Under the pieces are notes generated by a model. It was not told the DNA's origin. It made no database searches and saw only the letters and a program-made list of their open reading frames with translations. This document shows, piece after piece, positions 56,259 through 64,000 of a stretch of 64,000 nt of DNA (positions within the stretch are counted from its first letter, which is position 1; each line of letters opens with the position of its first letter). The DNA is from an uncultured Phycicoccus sp. (lineage in GTDB: Bacteria > Actinomycetota > Actinomycetes > Actinomycetales > Dermatophilaceae). The stretch is from positions 62,001 through 126,000 of the forward strand of contig NZ_CANLZR010000005.1 in the NCBI RefSeq assembly GCF_947495705.1. The letters are read 5' to 3'. Position numbers and translations under genes: made by a program.

Positions 56259-57607
56259 GCCCCCAGCAGGCTCTGGCCGCAGACCCGGACCACGTTGCCG
56301 GACACCGCGGACTGTTCGTCGGCGGCGAAGTAGGCGATCGTCTCGGCGACGTCCACGGGCAGCCCGCCCTGGGCCAGGCTGTTGAGCCTGCGGCCCATCT
56401 CGCGGGTGGCGAGTGGGACCTTGGCCGTCATCTCGGTCTCGATGAAGCCCGGCGCGACGGCGTTGACGGTGATGCCTCGGCGGCTCAGCGCGCGGTCCGT
56501 GGAGTAGCCGTCGACGAGGCCGATGACCCCGGCCTTGGACGCCGCGTAGCTGCTCTGGCCGCGGTTGCCCGCGATCCCGGCGATCGAGGAGACGAGGACG
56601 ACCCGGCCCCCGTCGCGCAGGCCGTCCTTGGCGAGGAGGGTGTCGTTCATCGCGAGGATCGAGCGGAGGTTGACGTCCAGGACCGAGGCCCAGCGCTCGG
56701 CGTCGGTGTTGGCCAGCAGCTTGTCGCGGGTGATCCCGGCGTTGTGGACGACGACGTCGAGCCCGCCGTGCCGGGTGCGTGCGTGCTCGAGGATGCGGGC
56801 GCCGGCGTCCGCGGCGGTCACGTCGACCTGCATGGCGGTCCCCCCGACCTCGTTGGCGACCGCGGCGAGGTGCGCCCCGGCGGCGGGGATGTCGACGCAC
56901 ACGACGGTCGCACCGTCGCGGACCAGGGTGCGGGCGATGTCGGCGCCGATGCCGCGGGCGGCTCCGGTGACGACCGCCACCTTGCCGTCGAGGGGACGCT
57001 CCGGGTCTGCCGGCGCGGCGACGTCATCGCCCTTCCCGACCCGCACGACCTGGCCGTCGACGTACGCCGAGCGGGCGGACAGCAGGAACACCACGGTCCC
57101 GAGCGCGGCGCCCTCCGAGCCGTCGTCGACGAGGACGAGGTTGGCCGTCGCACCGTTGCGCAGCTCCTTGGCGACCGACCTCGTGATGCCCTCGAGGGCC
57201 CGGCGCGCGGCCCGCTGGGCGACCGACGACGCCGCCCGTGGGTCACGCCCGACGACGACGACGCGGGCACAGCGGCCGAGCCGCTTGAGCGCGGGCGCGA
57301 GGGTCGCCCGCAGCGACTCGAGGTCGGCCGGGGTCTCGGCCGCGGTGAGGTCGACAACGACCCCGCCGAGGCGGCCGGTCTCGGGCACGACCTCGGTGAG
57401 CGTGGCACCCGCCGAGGTCAGGCCCGCGCGCAGGGCCGCGACCGCGGGGGTGTCGGCGTGACCCCCGACGAGCACGGGGCCGTCGACGAGCGGGGCACCG
57501 GGGCTGTGCCGGCGCAGGGGGACCGGCCGGGGCAGGCCGAGCGCGGTCGCCAGCTTCGCGCCGACCCCGCTGTTGACGAAGCTCGTGTAGCCGTCCGAGC
57601 GCGCCAT
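56255..57607 (-). CDS. fabG4: FabG4-type 3-oxoacyl reductase with N-terminal flavodoxin-like domain
   Basis: Reduces 3-oxoacyl thioesters. 450 residues from ATG 57607, 1 nt after the thiolase stop; roughly twice the size of ordinary FabG. Residues about 1-195 are the FabG4-type extra domain; the SDR half has VTGAARGIGADIARTL, VVHNAGITRDKLLAN, LVSSIAGIAGNRGQSSYAAS followed by KAG (Ser-Tyr-Lys) and NAVAPGFIETEMT. High-molecular-weight FabG4 enzymes prefer NADH and CoA substrates, according to work on the mycobacterial protein. Confidence 0.93.
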   Translation of the reverse strand: MARSDGYTSFVNSGVGAKLATALGLPRPVPLRRHSPGAPLVDGPVLVGGHADTPAVAALRAGLTSAGATLTEVVPETGRLGGVVVDLTAAETPADLESLRATLAPALKRLGRCARVVVVGRDPRAASSVAQRAARRALEGITRSVAKELRNGATANLVLVDDGSEGAALGTVVFLLSARSAYVDGQVVRVGKGDDVAAPADPERPLDGKVAVVTGAARGIGADIARTLVRDGATVVCVDIPAAGAHLAAVANEVGGTAMQVDVTAADAGARILEHARTRHGGLDVVVHNAGITRDKLLANTDAERWASVLDVNLRSILAMNDTLLAKDGLRDGGRVVLVSSIAGIAGNRGQSSYAASKAGVIGLVDGYSTDRALSRRGITVNAVAPGFIETEMTAKVPLATREMGRRLNSLAQGGLPVDVAETIAYFAADEQSAVSGNVVRVCGQSLLGA

Positions 57608-57608
57608 C

Positions 57609-58892
57609 TCAGGCCGCCTCGAGGATCGCGACGACACCCTGGCCACCGGCCGCGCAGATGGAGACGAGCCCGCGCGAGCCCGAGCCCTTCTCCTGGAGGA
57701 GCTTGGCGAGGGTGGCGAGGATGCGCCCGCCGGTCGCGGCGAACGGGTGCCCCGCGGCCAGCGAGGAGCCGGTGATGTTGAGCTTGTCGCGGTCGATGGC
57801 GCCGAGCGGGGCGTCGAGGCCGAGCCGCTCCCGGCAGAAGTCCTCGTCCTCCCAGGCCGTCAGCGTCGAGAGGACCGTCGACGCGAACGCCTCGTGGATC
57901 TCGTACAGGTCGAAGTCCTGCAACGCCAGGCCCTGGCGCGCGAGCATCCGCGGGACGGCGTACGCGGGGGCCATGAGCAGCCCCTCGTCGCCCGAGACGT
58001 AGTCGACCGCGGCGGTCTCGCCGTCGACGAACCAGGCGAGGGGCTTCAGGCCGTGCGCCGCGGCCCAGTCCTCGGAGCCGAGGAGCACGGCGGAGGCGCC
58101 GTCGGTGAGCGGGGTCGAGTTGCCGGCCGTCATCGTCGCGTTCTCGCCGCGGCCGAAGACGGTGCGTAGGGAGGCGAGCTTCTCGAGGGTCGTGTCGGCG
58201 CGCAGGTTCTGGTCGCGGCTGAGCCCGAGGTAGGGCGTCATGAGGTCGTCGAAGAAGCCCCGCTCGTAGGCGGCGGCGAGGTGGTGGTGGCTCGCGAGGG
58301 CGAGCTGGTCCTGGGCCTCGCGGGTGACGCCCCAGCGCTCGGCGGTGACGGCCATGTGCTCGCCCATCGACATGCCGGTGCGGGGCTCGGTGTTGGCCGG
58401 CACCTGGATGCCGAGGTCGGTCGGGCGCATCGTCAGGGCGGCCCGGGCGCGGTCGGCGGGGGTCTTGGCGCGCGAGAGCCGCAGCAGCTTCCGCCGCAGC
58501 TTCTCGGGGACGACGATGGGCGCGTCCGAGGCGGAGTCGACGCCACCGGCGATGCCGGAGTCGGCCTGGCCGAGGGCGATCTTGTTGGCGACGAGGATCG
58601 CCGCCTCGAGCCCCGTGCCGCACGCCTGCTGGACGTCGTAGGCGGGGGTGTCGGGGGCCAGGCTCGAGCCGAGGACCGCCTCGCGGGTCAGGTTGAAGTC
58701 GCGGCTGTGCTTGATGACGGCGCCGGCGACGACCTCCCCGAGCCGCTCCCCGGCGATCCCGTGGCGGGCCACGAGGCCCTCGAGCGCGGCGGTGAGCATG
58801 TCCTGGTTGGAGGCCTCGGCGTACGGGCCGAACTGGCGGGCGAAGGGGATGCGGTTGCCGCCGAGGACGGCGGCGCGGCGCGTGGTGGTCAC
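57609..58892 (-). CDS. fadA2: Acetyl-CoA acetyltransferase / 3-ketoacyl-CoA thiolase (FadA2-like)
   Basis: Thiolytic cleavage or condensation of acyl-CoA. 427 residues from GTG 58892. Nucleophile Cys91 in DVQQACGTGLEA, His in NITGSSLAAGHPFAATGGR and the second Cys in SICAAGGQG. First gene of fadA2-fabG4-htdX, all tightly packed, so the set can run a thiolase-reductase-dehydratase sequence on acyl-CoA. A TetR gene is divergent with an inverted repeat between them. Confidence 0.94.
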   Translation of the reverse strand: MTTTRRAAVLGGNRIPFARQFGPYAEASNQDMLTAALEGLVARHGIAGERLGEVVAGAVIKHSRDFNLTREAVLGSSLAPDTPAYDVQQACGTGLEAAILVANKIALGQADSGIAGGVDSASDAPIVVPEKLRRKLLRLSRAKTPADRARAALTMRPTDLGIQVPANTEPRTGMSMGEHMAVTAERWGVTREAQDQLALASHHHLAAAYERGFFDDLMTPYLGLSRDQNLRADTTLEKLASLRTVFGRGENATMTAGNSTPLTDGASAVLLGSEDWAAAHGLKPLAWFVDGETAAVDYVSGDEGLLMAPAYAVPRMLARQGLALQDFDLYEIHEAFASTVLSTLTAWEDEDFCRERLGLDAPLGAIDRDKLNITGSSLAAGHPFAATGGRILATLAKLLQEKGSGSRGLVSICAAGGQGVVAILEAA

Positions 58893-58949
58893 CGGTGTGG
58901 CTCCTCGTGCATCGGGACGGCGGCCCGGTCGGGCCCGCCGAAGATATCC

Positions 58950-58971
58950 GGTACTGACGGTATCAGGTACC
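58950..58971. promoter_or_regulatory. Candidate TetR operator between fadA2 and tetR
   Basis: GGTACTGA-CGGTA-TCAGGTACC forms an imperfect inverted repeat (arms GGTACTGA and TCA-G-GTACC, one inserted base). It lies centrally in the 105-nt divergent gap, 14 nt before the TACCGT box of tetR (58984-58989). Confidence 0.5.
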
Positions 58972-58983
58972 CCTGGTCCCTGC

Positions 58984-58989
58984 TACCGT
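58984..58989 (+). promoter_or_regulatory. -10 box of tetR
   Basis: TACCGT 8 nt before the tetR GTG at 58998. Confidence 0.4.
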
Positions 58990-58997
58990 CCTGACCT

Positions 58998-59705
58998 GTG
59001 ACCTCCCCCGCCTCCTCGACCGACGGCCGCAGCGCCCGCTGGGACGAGCACCGGCTGGCGCGGCGCCGCGAGCTCGTCGAGGCCACCGTCCGGGCGATCC
59101 GCGAGCACGGCGCCGGCGTCGGGATGGACGAGGTGGCCGCGGCCGCCGGCACCTCCAAGACCGTGCTCTACCGGCACTTCACCGACCGTGCCGGACTGTA
59201 CGAGGCCGTGGCGCACCGGGTCGACGGCACGATCGTGCGCGGGATCACCCGAGCCGCCGAGGCCGTCGACGACGGTGCGGCCCGGGGCCCGCGGGAGGTC
59301 GTTCGGGCGGTCATCGGCGCCTACCTCCACCTCGTCGAGGACGACCCCGAGGTCTACCGCTTCATCGTCAACGCGCCGATCCTGCCCACCGGCGAGCGCC
59401 CCGAGGGGGACGTGGCGGCGGGGATGACCGGCCGGATCGCCGAGCGCGTCGCCGAGATCGTCCGGGCCGGGCGCGGAGGGGACGTCGACGACGCCACGGC
59501 GCACCTGTGGGGCACCGCGCTCGTCGGCATGGTCCGCGGCGCCGCGGACGCCTGGCTCGCCGACGGCGCGGCACGCAGCGGGCGCAGCGCGGACGACCTC
59601 GCCGACGGGCTCACCGCCCTCGCCTGGGACGGGCTCGCCCCGGATGTCAGGCGGTCCACCACGGGCGCAGCGGCAGCCCGTGGCGGCCGCCCGCCCCGGG
59701 CTTGA
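58998..59705 (+). CDS. TetR-family transcriptional regulator
   Basis: 235 residues from GTG 58998. N-terminal HTH (about 23-70): ELVEATVRAIREHGAGVGMD followed by VAAAAGTSKTVLYRHFTDRAGLY; a C-terminal ligand domain of about 150 residues. Divergent position and the inverted repeat at 58950 suggest it represses fadA2-fabG4-htdX and itself, with an acyl-CoA-type ligand (inference). Its last 59 nt overlap the convergent methyltransferase gene. Confidence 0.92.
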   Translation: MTSPASSTDGRSARWDEHRLARRRELVEATVRAIREHGAGVGMDEVAAAAGTSKTVLYRHFTDRAGLYEAVAHRVDGTIVRGITRAAEAVDDGAARGPREVVRAVIGAYLHLVEDDPEVYRFIVNAPILPTGERPEGDVAAGMTGRIAERVAEIVRAGRGGDVDDATAHLWGTALVGMVRGAADAWLADGAARSGRSADDLADGLTALAWDGLAPDVRRSTTGAAAARGGRPPRA

Positions 59706-60906
59706 CGGCGAGGACGTGGTGCAGCTGCACGTCGTTGCGCTCGAAGCCCAGCCGCGACCCGGCCATGTACAGCCCCCACACCCGTGACGTGCCCTCGCCG
59801 ACCTCCTCGACGCACTCGTCCCAGTGCTCGACGAGGTTCGCGCACCAGCCGGCGAGGGTCAGGGCGTAGTGCTCGCGCAGGTTCTCCTCGTGGAGGACCT
59901 CCAGGCCCGCGTCCTGGGCCTCGGTGATGATCCGCCCCGACCCGGTGAGCTCGCCGTCGGGGAACACGTACCGGTCGATGAACGGCCCGGTCGACAGCGG
60001 GCGGTTGTGGGGCCGGGTGATGCAGTGGTTGAGCAACAGCCCGCCGTCGCGCAGCCGGTCCCGGATGAAGCCGAAGTAGGCGGGGTAGTTGCGCACCCCG
60101 ACGTGCTCGGTGAGCCCGATGGAGGACACGGCGTCGAACCCTGTCTCGGTCACCGCCCGGTAGTCGCTGTGCCGGATCTCGGCGAGGTCGCTCAGGCCCT
60201 CGTCCGCGATGGCCTTCTGGCCCCAGAGCGCCTGCTGCTGCGACAGCGTGACCCCGAGCACCGAGACGCCACGCCGCGCGGCGTACCGGACCATCCCGCC
60301 CCACCCGCAGCCGATGTCGAGCAGCCGGTCGCCCGGCTCGAGCCCCAGCTTGTCGAAGACGAGGCGGTACTTGTTCTCCTGTGCGTCCTCGAGGGACGCG
60401 TCCGGGGTGGGGTAGCACGCGCACGTGTACGTCATCGACGGTCCGAGGACCATCTCGTAGAACCGGTTCGAGACGTCGTAGTGGTGCTGGATCGCCCGGG
60501 CGTCGCGGGTCATCGAGTGCCGCACCCCCTCGGCCACCCGGCGCCACCGCGGCAGGGTCTCCTGGGGCGGCGGGGGCGGCGGGGTGAGCCCCCGGAAGCC
60601 GATGGTGCGAGACAGCTCGAGCATCTCCTCGAGCCCCGGGCGGTGGAACCGGACGCTCGCGAGGTCGACGAGCAGGTCGTACGGGTCGCCCGGGTGCACC
60701 CCCTCGAGCGAGAGGTCGCCCGCGACGTAGGCCCGGGCGAGGCCGAGGTCCCCGGGGGCGGTGGCGAGGTAAGCAACCCCCCGCGGGGTGTCGATGCGCA
60801 TCCGGCGGGGCCACCCCTCGGGGCCGGCCACGGACCCGTCGAAGGCCTCGATGCGCAGCGGCAGCGGACCGTCCACGACGGACTCGACGATCTGGGCGAT
60901 GCTCAC
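59647..60906 (-). CDS. Cyclopropane/10-methyl fatty acid methyltransferase (TmsB/UfaA1-like)
   Basis: SAM-dependent methylation of a double bond in phospholipid oleoyl chains. 419 residues from GTG 60906 with AGGAGGACCCCC upstream. QHHYDVSNRFYEMVLGPSMT, the SAM loop LLDIGCGWGGM (195-205), GVTLSQQQ and SIGLTEHVG match the CFA synthase family. The flavoprotein gene 19 nt upstream makes 10-methylene-then-reduction (tuberculostearic-type lipid) more likely than cyclopropanation. Convergent overlap of 59 nt with tetR. Confidence 0.9.
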   Translation of the reverse strand: MSIAQIVESVVDGPLPLRIEAFDGSVAGPEGWPRRMRIDTPRGVAYLATAPGDLGLARAYVAGDLSLEGVHPGDPYDLLVDLASVRFHRPGLEEMLELSRTIGFRGLTPPPPPPQETLPRWRRVAEGVRHSMTRDARAIQHHYDVSNRFYEMVLGPSMTYTCACYPTPDASLEDAQENKYRLVFDKLGLEPGDRLLDIGCGWGGMVRYAARRGVSVLGVTLSQQQALWGQKAIADEGLSDLAEIRHSDYRAVTETGFDAVSSIGLTEHVGVRNYPAYFGFIRDRLRDGGLLLNHCITRPHNRPLSTGPFIDRYVFPDGELTGSGRIITEAQDAGLEVLHEENLREHYALTLAGWCANLVEHWDECVEEVGEGTSRVWGLYMAGSRLGFERNDVQLHHVLAVKPGAGGRHGLPLRPWWTA

Positions 60907-60925
60907 GGGGGTCCTCCTGCGCTGC

Positions 60926-62353
60926 TCAGGCACCCTGCACGGCCTTGGCGTACAGGTTCGGTAGTCGGTGGTCGGGGTCGTAGCGTTCCTTGACGGCCGC
61001 GTAGCCGGCGCCGCCGTAGTGGCGCCAGAAGGTCTGCTCGTCGTAGAAGGCCTCCGAGTACAGGGACTTGTGCCCGCCCAGCGCGCTCACCTGCTCCTCG
61101 ATGCGCCGGTTGGTGGCGCCGGGACCCTCCCCCGGGTCGGCGGGCACGGTGGACCAGAAGCCGACGTTGACGTAGGTCTCCCCCGGCGCCAGCGGGTACA
61201 GCGTCCAGGGCCGGTCGTCGCGCAGCCGCAGCGGGCACAGCCAGATCGGCTCGATCGGGACCTCCCGCAGGAACCAGCGGAGGAAGTCGGCCGTCGTCGC
61301 CAGGGGAAGCTCGACGTCCTGGACGACCCGCTCCCGCGGTGGCCGGCCGCGGCGGGTCTCGAGGCGGTCTGCGACCCCGAACCGGCGGTCGAGCGCGACG
61401 AGCTTCCAGTAGACGCTGGAGCGCAGCCACCGCCGCGGCCAGAGCCGGCGGACGAGCGGTCGCTGGGCACCGAAGGCCCGCGAGCACCAGAACCAGTCGG
61501 TGTCCCAGCGCCACAGGTAGTCCAGCGTGGTCAGGGTGTCGCGGGTCGGGCGCGGGCCGTCGTGCTGGATCGAGCGGTAGAAGATCCGCCGGCCCGTGTA
61601 GTCGCTCGTGGGCCCCGGCTCGTCGCTGCGACGGCCGAGCACGAGATAGGACTCGTCGGCGCTGAAGACGACCCCGTCGAGGTAGTCGACGGACTCCCCC
61701 TCGTACTCGCCGGCGTCGACGATGTCACCGATCGTCGCCACGAGGGTGTCGATGTCGTGGAAGCGGACGTGCCGGAGCGAGACGGTGCGTCCGACGGGCT
61801 CCAGCGCGATCCGCAGGCGGGTCGCGTAGCCGAGGGTCCCGTAGGAGTTGGCGAAGGCCCGGAACAGGTCGGGGTGCCGGCGCGCCGCGTCCGCCGTGAC
61901 GACCTCGCCGCCGCCGGTCAGCACGTCCAGCTCGAGGACCGACTCGTGCGGGAGCCCGTTGCGCCACGACGTCGACTCGATGCCGAGCCCGGTGACCGCC
62001 CCGCCGAGCGTGATGGTCCGGAGCTGGGGCACGACGAGCGGGGTGAGGCCGTGCGGAAGGGTCGCGTCGACGAGGTCCTCGTACGTGCACATGCCCTGGA
62101 CGTCGGCGGTGCGGGCGTCCGGGTCCACGGCGATCACGCCGGTGAGGCCGCTGGTGTCGAGGCCCGGGGCGTCCGTGGCGGTCCGGGCCCGGAACAGGTT
62201 GCTCGTGCGCTTCGCGAGGCGCACGGGCGACCCCGAGGGGATGGCCCGGTAGCTCATGACGAGCCGCTGCACGCCCGCTGCATGTGCATCGGCTCCGATG
62301 GGGGGCACGCGCGCGACCGGCACTCGCGGAGTGGGACGCACGGCCGACCTCAT
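60926..62353 (-). CDS. FAD-binding oxidoreductase, TmsA-like 10-methylene reductase
   Basis: Likely reduces the methylene branch made by the downstream methyltransferase. About 475 residues; start uncertain: ATG 62353 is used, with an ATG at 62365 and an ATG at 62257 as alternatives (the last would remove family-like HAAGVQRL). FAD_binding_4 features: VRLAKRTSNLFR, VDPDARTADVQGMCTYEDLV, VVPQLRTITLGGAVTGLGIE and NGLPHESVLELDVLTG. It resembles DHCR24/Rv0449c-type enzymes. A separate tmsC is not present. Confidence 0.88.
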   Translation of the reverse strand: MRSAVRPTPRVPVARVPPIGADAHAAGVQRLVMSYRAIPSGSPVRLAKRTSNLFRARTATDAPGLDTSGLTGVIAVDPDARTADVQGMCTYEDLVDATLPHGLTPLVVPQLRTITLGGAVTGLGIESTSWRNGLPHESVLELDVLTGGGEVVTADAARRHPDLFRAFANSYGTLGYATRLRIALEPVGRTVSLRHVRFHDIDTLVATIGDIVDAGEYEGESVDYLDGVVFSADESYLVLGRRSDEPGPTSDYTGRRIFYRSIQHDGPRPTRDTLTTLDYLWRWDTDWFWCSRAFGAQRPLVRRLWPRRWLRSSVYWKLVALDRRFGVADRLETRRGRPPRERVVQDVELPLATTADFLRWFLREVPIEPIWLCPLRLRDDRPWTLYPLAPGETYVNVGFWSTVPADPGEGPGATNRRIEEQVSALGGHKSLYSEAFYDEQTFWRHYGGAGYAAVKERYDPDHRLPNLYAKAVQGA

Positions 62354-62395
62354 GGGTCTATGCATACACCCCCGGGCCTCGGCTCACGAGGAGCT

Positions 62396-62494
62396 TCGGT
62401 GGATGTGAAGGGTCCGCTCCGCTCCCGAGCCCCCACGCACCACCACAGCCCCCGCTCGCTGGCGCGATCGGGGGCTGTCGGTGGATGTGAAGGG
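62396..62494. repeat. 17-bp direct repeat of the tRNA-Val 3' end (att-like)
   Basis: TCGGTGGATGTGAAGGG occurs at 62396-62412 and 62478-62494. The second copy is the 3' acceptor/T-arm end of tRNA-Val plus 4 flanking bases; the first is a detached copy 82 bp away. This is the form of a tRNA attachment core left after integration or excision. Confidence 0.85.
62445..62478 (-). terminator. Terminator downstream of tRNA-Val
   Basis: Perfect 10-bp arms ACAGCCCCCG (62445-62454) and CGGGGGCTGT (62469-62478) with a 14-nt loop, 3 nt after the mature tRNA end. Confidence 0.75.
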
Positions 62495-62555
62495 ACTCGA
62501 ACCCCTGACCTCTCGCGTGTGAAGCGAACGCTCTAACCAACTGAGCTACACATCC
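62482..62555 (-). tRNA. tRNA-Val (anticodon CAC)
   Basis: 74 nt on the minus strand. Acceptor GGATGTG pairs with CACATCC (discriminator A), D-arm GCTC..GAGC with AGTTGGTTA loop, anticodon stem TTCGC/GCGAG with loop TTCACAC (anticodon CAC), T-arm AGGGG-TTCGAGT-CCCTT. The genomic sequence continues CCG after the discriminator, so CCA is not encoded. Confidence 0.95.
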
Positions 62556-62629
62556 TGGTGCTGCGGCCTGCCGAGGATACCCGGCCGGTCCGGCACGCGG
62601 AAATCGGGGGCTGCCGACCGCGGCCGAGG

Positions 62630-63112
62630 TCAGAGCCCGGCGTTGACGTGCAGCCAGGTGGCGACGTCGTCCGGGACGAAGCCGGGCACGCCGATGAGCC
62701 GGAACGACAGCCACACGACCGTCGCGACGAACGCGAAGGTGGCGAGCGCGACCGCCCCCTGGACGTACCGGGGCTGGTGACGCACCCAGTCCTCCCATGC
62801 GCGGACCCGGTCCTTGACGAAGTCGAGTAGTCGCTGGGCGCGCTCGAACTCGGTGGCCCAGACAGCGATCCCGATGATGACGATGAGCCACCCCGGGCCC
62901 GGCAGGGGCACGAGCAGGAGCCCGCCGGCGACGAGCACGAGCCCGAGGATGCCGACGACGACCCGGTAGAGACGGTGGGTGGCCGGGTTGTCCCGGAGCC
63001 GGTGGCGCCACTGCCAGTCCGGCCCCACCAGATGGCGCTCCCGGGCGGCAGGGTGCCCGTCGCCGTTCTCCGCGCGGGGCGTCCCCGCGGGCGCGTCGCT
63101 GTCGTCGGTCAC
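62630..63112 (-). CDS. PGPGW-motif membrane protein (TIGR02611 type)
   Basis: Function unknown. 160 residues from GTG 63112 (GGGGAG upstream); a GTG at 63139 overlapping the pabC stop is the alternative. After a charged N-tail come TM segments at about 55-70 and 75-95 linked by the signature VPLPGPGWLIVIIGIAVWATEFE, given here in two parts: VPLPGPGWLIV and IIGIAVWATEFE, then a basic cytosolic loop and a last TM near 130-150. Cotranscribed with the aminotransferase gene. Confidence 0.9.
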   Translation of the reverse strand: MTDDSDAPAGTPRAENGDGHPAARERHLVGPDWQWRHRLRDNPATHRLYRVVVGILGLVLVAGGLLLVPLPGPGWLIVIIGIAVWATEFERAQRLLDFVKDRVRAWEDWVRHQPRYVQGAVALATFAFVATVVWLSFRLIGVPGFVPDDVATWLHVNAGL

Positions 63113-63135
63113 GGCGCTCTCCCCTCCGGGCCCGG

Positions 63136-63975
63136 TCACGGGTCCACCGTCCGGGCGGCGTGCGCAGCCCACACGCCCATGACCTTCTCGGTCAGGGGGC
63201 CCGGGGCTGTCAGAGCCCGGCCGTCGACCGCCGACACCGGCAGCACGTCCTTGATCGAGGAGGTGAGGAAGACCTCGTCGGCGACCTCGAGGACCTCCAG
63301 CGGGAGCGCCTCCTCGCGGACCTCGATCCCGTCGGCGCGGCACCACTCCAGGACGAGCTCGCGCGAGATCCCCGGCAGGCAGCCGCTGTCGAGCGGCGGC
63401 GTGCGCAGCACCCCGCCGGTGACGACGAAGATGTTGCTGCCCGTCGCCTCGCACAGCTCGCCCCGGGTGTTCCCGAAGACGGCCTCCAGCGCGCCCTGTG
63501 CCTGCGCCCGCGCCAGCGCGACGACGTTGTCGGCGTACGACGTGGTCTTCAGCCCGGCCGTCGCGGACCGCTCGTTGCGGACCCACGGCACGGTGACGAC
63601 GGCCCCGGTGGCGGGCGGGCGGGCGTGCGCCGTCGCGGTGACGATATAGGTGAGCGTCGAGCCCATCCGGTCCGACCCCAACGGGCCCCGCCCGCCGGTC
63701 ACGGTCCACCGCAGCCGGCCGAAGTCGATCGGCTCGTCGAGGACGGCGGCGACACCCTCGCGGATGCGGTCGTGGTCGGCCGGCGGCAGCCCCAGACCCG
63801 CCATGGTCTTGTCCATCCGGGCCAGGTGCCGTGTCATCGCGAACGGCCGGCCGTCCTCGACCTTCGCCGTCTCGAACCCCCCGTCGCCCACGGTGACGCC
63901 GTGGTCCACGGCGCTCACGGCCGGAGCGTCGGCCGGGATGCGGGCGCCGTCGACCCAGACACGGATGTCCGTCAT
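63136..63975 (-). CDS. Class IV aminotransferase / aminodeoxychorismate lyase-like
   Basis: PLP enzyme of fold type IV: probably 4-amino-4-deoxychorismate lyase (p-aminobenzoate for folate), with D-amino-acid or branched-chain transaminase as alternatives. 279 residues from ATG 63975. DHGVTVGDGGFETAKV opening, PLP Lys143 in AGLKTTSYADNV, Glu176 in ELCEATGSNIFVV, and LTSSIKDVLPV phosphate loop. No pabA or pabB adjacent within the window. Confidence 0.88.
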   Translation of the reverse strand: MTDIRVWVDGARIPADAPAVSAVDHGVTVGDGGFETAKVEDGRPFAMTRHLARMDKTMAGLGLPPADHDRIREGVAAVLDEPIDFGRLRWTVTGGRGPLGSDRMGSTLTYIVTATAHARPPATGAVVTVPWVRNERSATAGLKTTSYADNVVALARAQAQGALEAVFGNTRGELCEATGSNIFVVTGGVLRTPPLDSGCLPGISRELVLEWCRADGIEVREEALPLEVLEVADEVFLTSSIKDVLPVSAVDGRALTAPGPLTEKVMGVWAAHAARTVDP

Positions 63976-64000
63976 GCCTCACACCCTTCCAGAGATCTGG

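Overview
The window is about 64 kb of very GC-rich DNA with dense gene packing, many GTG starts, ATGA/GTGA gene overlaps and promoters reduced to a TAnnnT -10 box directly before the start codon. Gene content (pimA/patA/pgsA, scpAB with a ParA, a DUF349 protein, fabG4-type SDR, tuberculostearate-type methyltransferase, PGPGW protein) points to an actinobacterium (Actinomycetota), plausibly Micrococcales/Intrasporangiaceae-like; the genus cannot be fixed from the sequence alone. There are no rRNA genes, no IS element and no CRISPR array.

Left part (1-20,666), mostly minus strand, is conserved housekeeping: rluB-like pseudouridine synthase (cut by the window edge), scpB, scpA, parA-like ATPase, xerD and ald; hisS with a glyoxalase-like hydrolase; a divergent cyclophilin/DUF349 pair; then yajC-secD-secF-apt-relA, ruvC-ruvA-ruvB behind a LexA-type box, and pdxT-yebC.

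Middle (20,709-32,809) is a 12-kb accessory block that sits between pdxT and pdxS, two genes whose products form one enzyme and which lie close together in related genomes. It holds a GNAT, a 1279-residue secreted metzincin protease with a five-copy VSKI repeat, a divergent LuxR-type regulator, a SAM methyltransferase, a second LuxR regulator, a diguanylate cyclase and a kynureninase. At 32,828 the conserved order resumes: pdxS, a membrane protein, pimA, patA, pgsA, then (after a degenerate EF-G-like protein) a HIT hydrolase, an SDR, a polyketide-cyclase-like protein, a GNAT and thrS. The GNAT at 41,203 is preceded by what looks like a complete regulatory leader: promoter, hairpins, ribosome-binding site, a 39-codon reading frame and a 14-bp hairpin.

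Right part (44,151-64,000) has signalling and lipid genes: an RsbQ/RsbP-like stress-sensing pair, a small-molecule kinase, a small secreted protein, a metallo-hydrolase divergent from a 1255-residue protein with two cyclase domains plus an ATPase and helical repeats (the layout of soluble adenylyl cyclase), a secreted protein, a FUSC transporter, an htdX-fabG4-fadA2 fatty-acid operon with a divergent TetR, a methyltransferase/flavoprotein pair matching 10-methyl fatty acid synthesis, a tRNA-Val(CAC) whose 3' end is duplicated nearby, a PGPGW membrane protein and a class IV aminotransferase.
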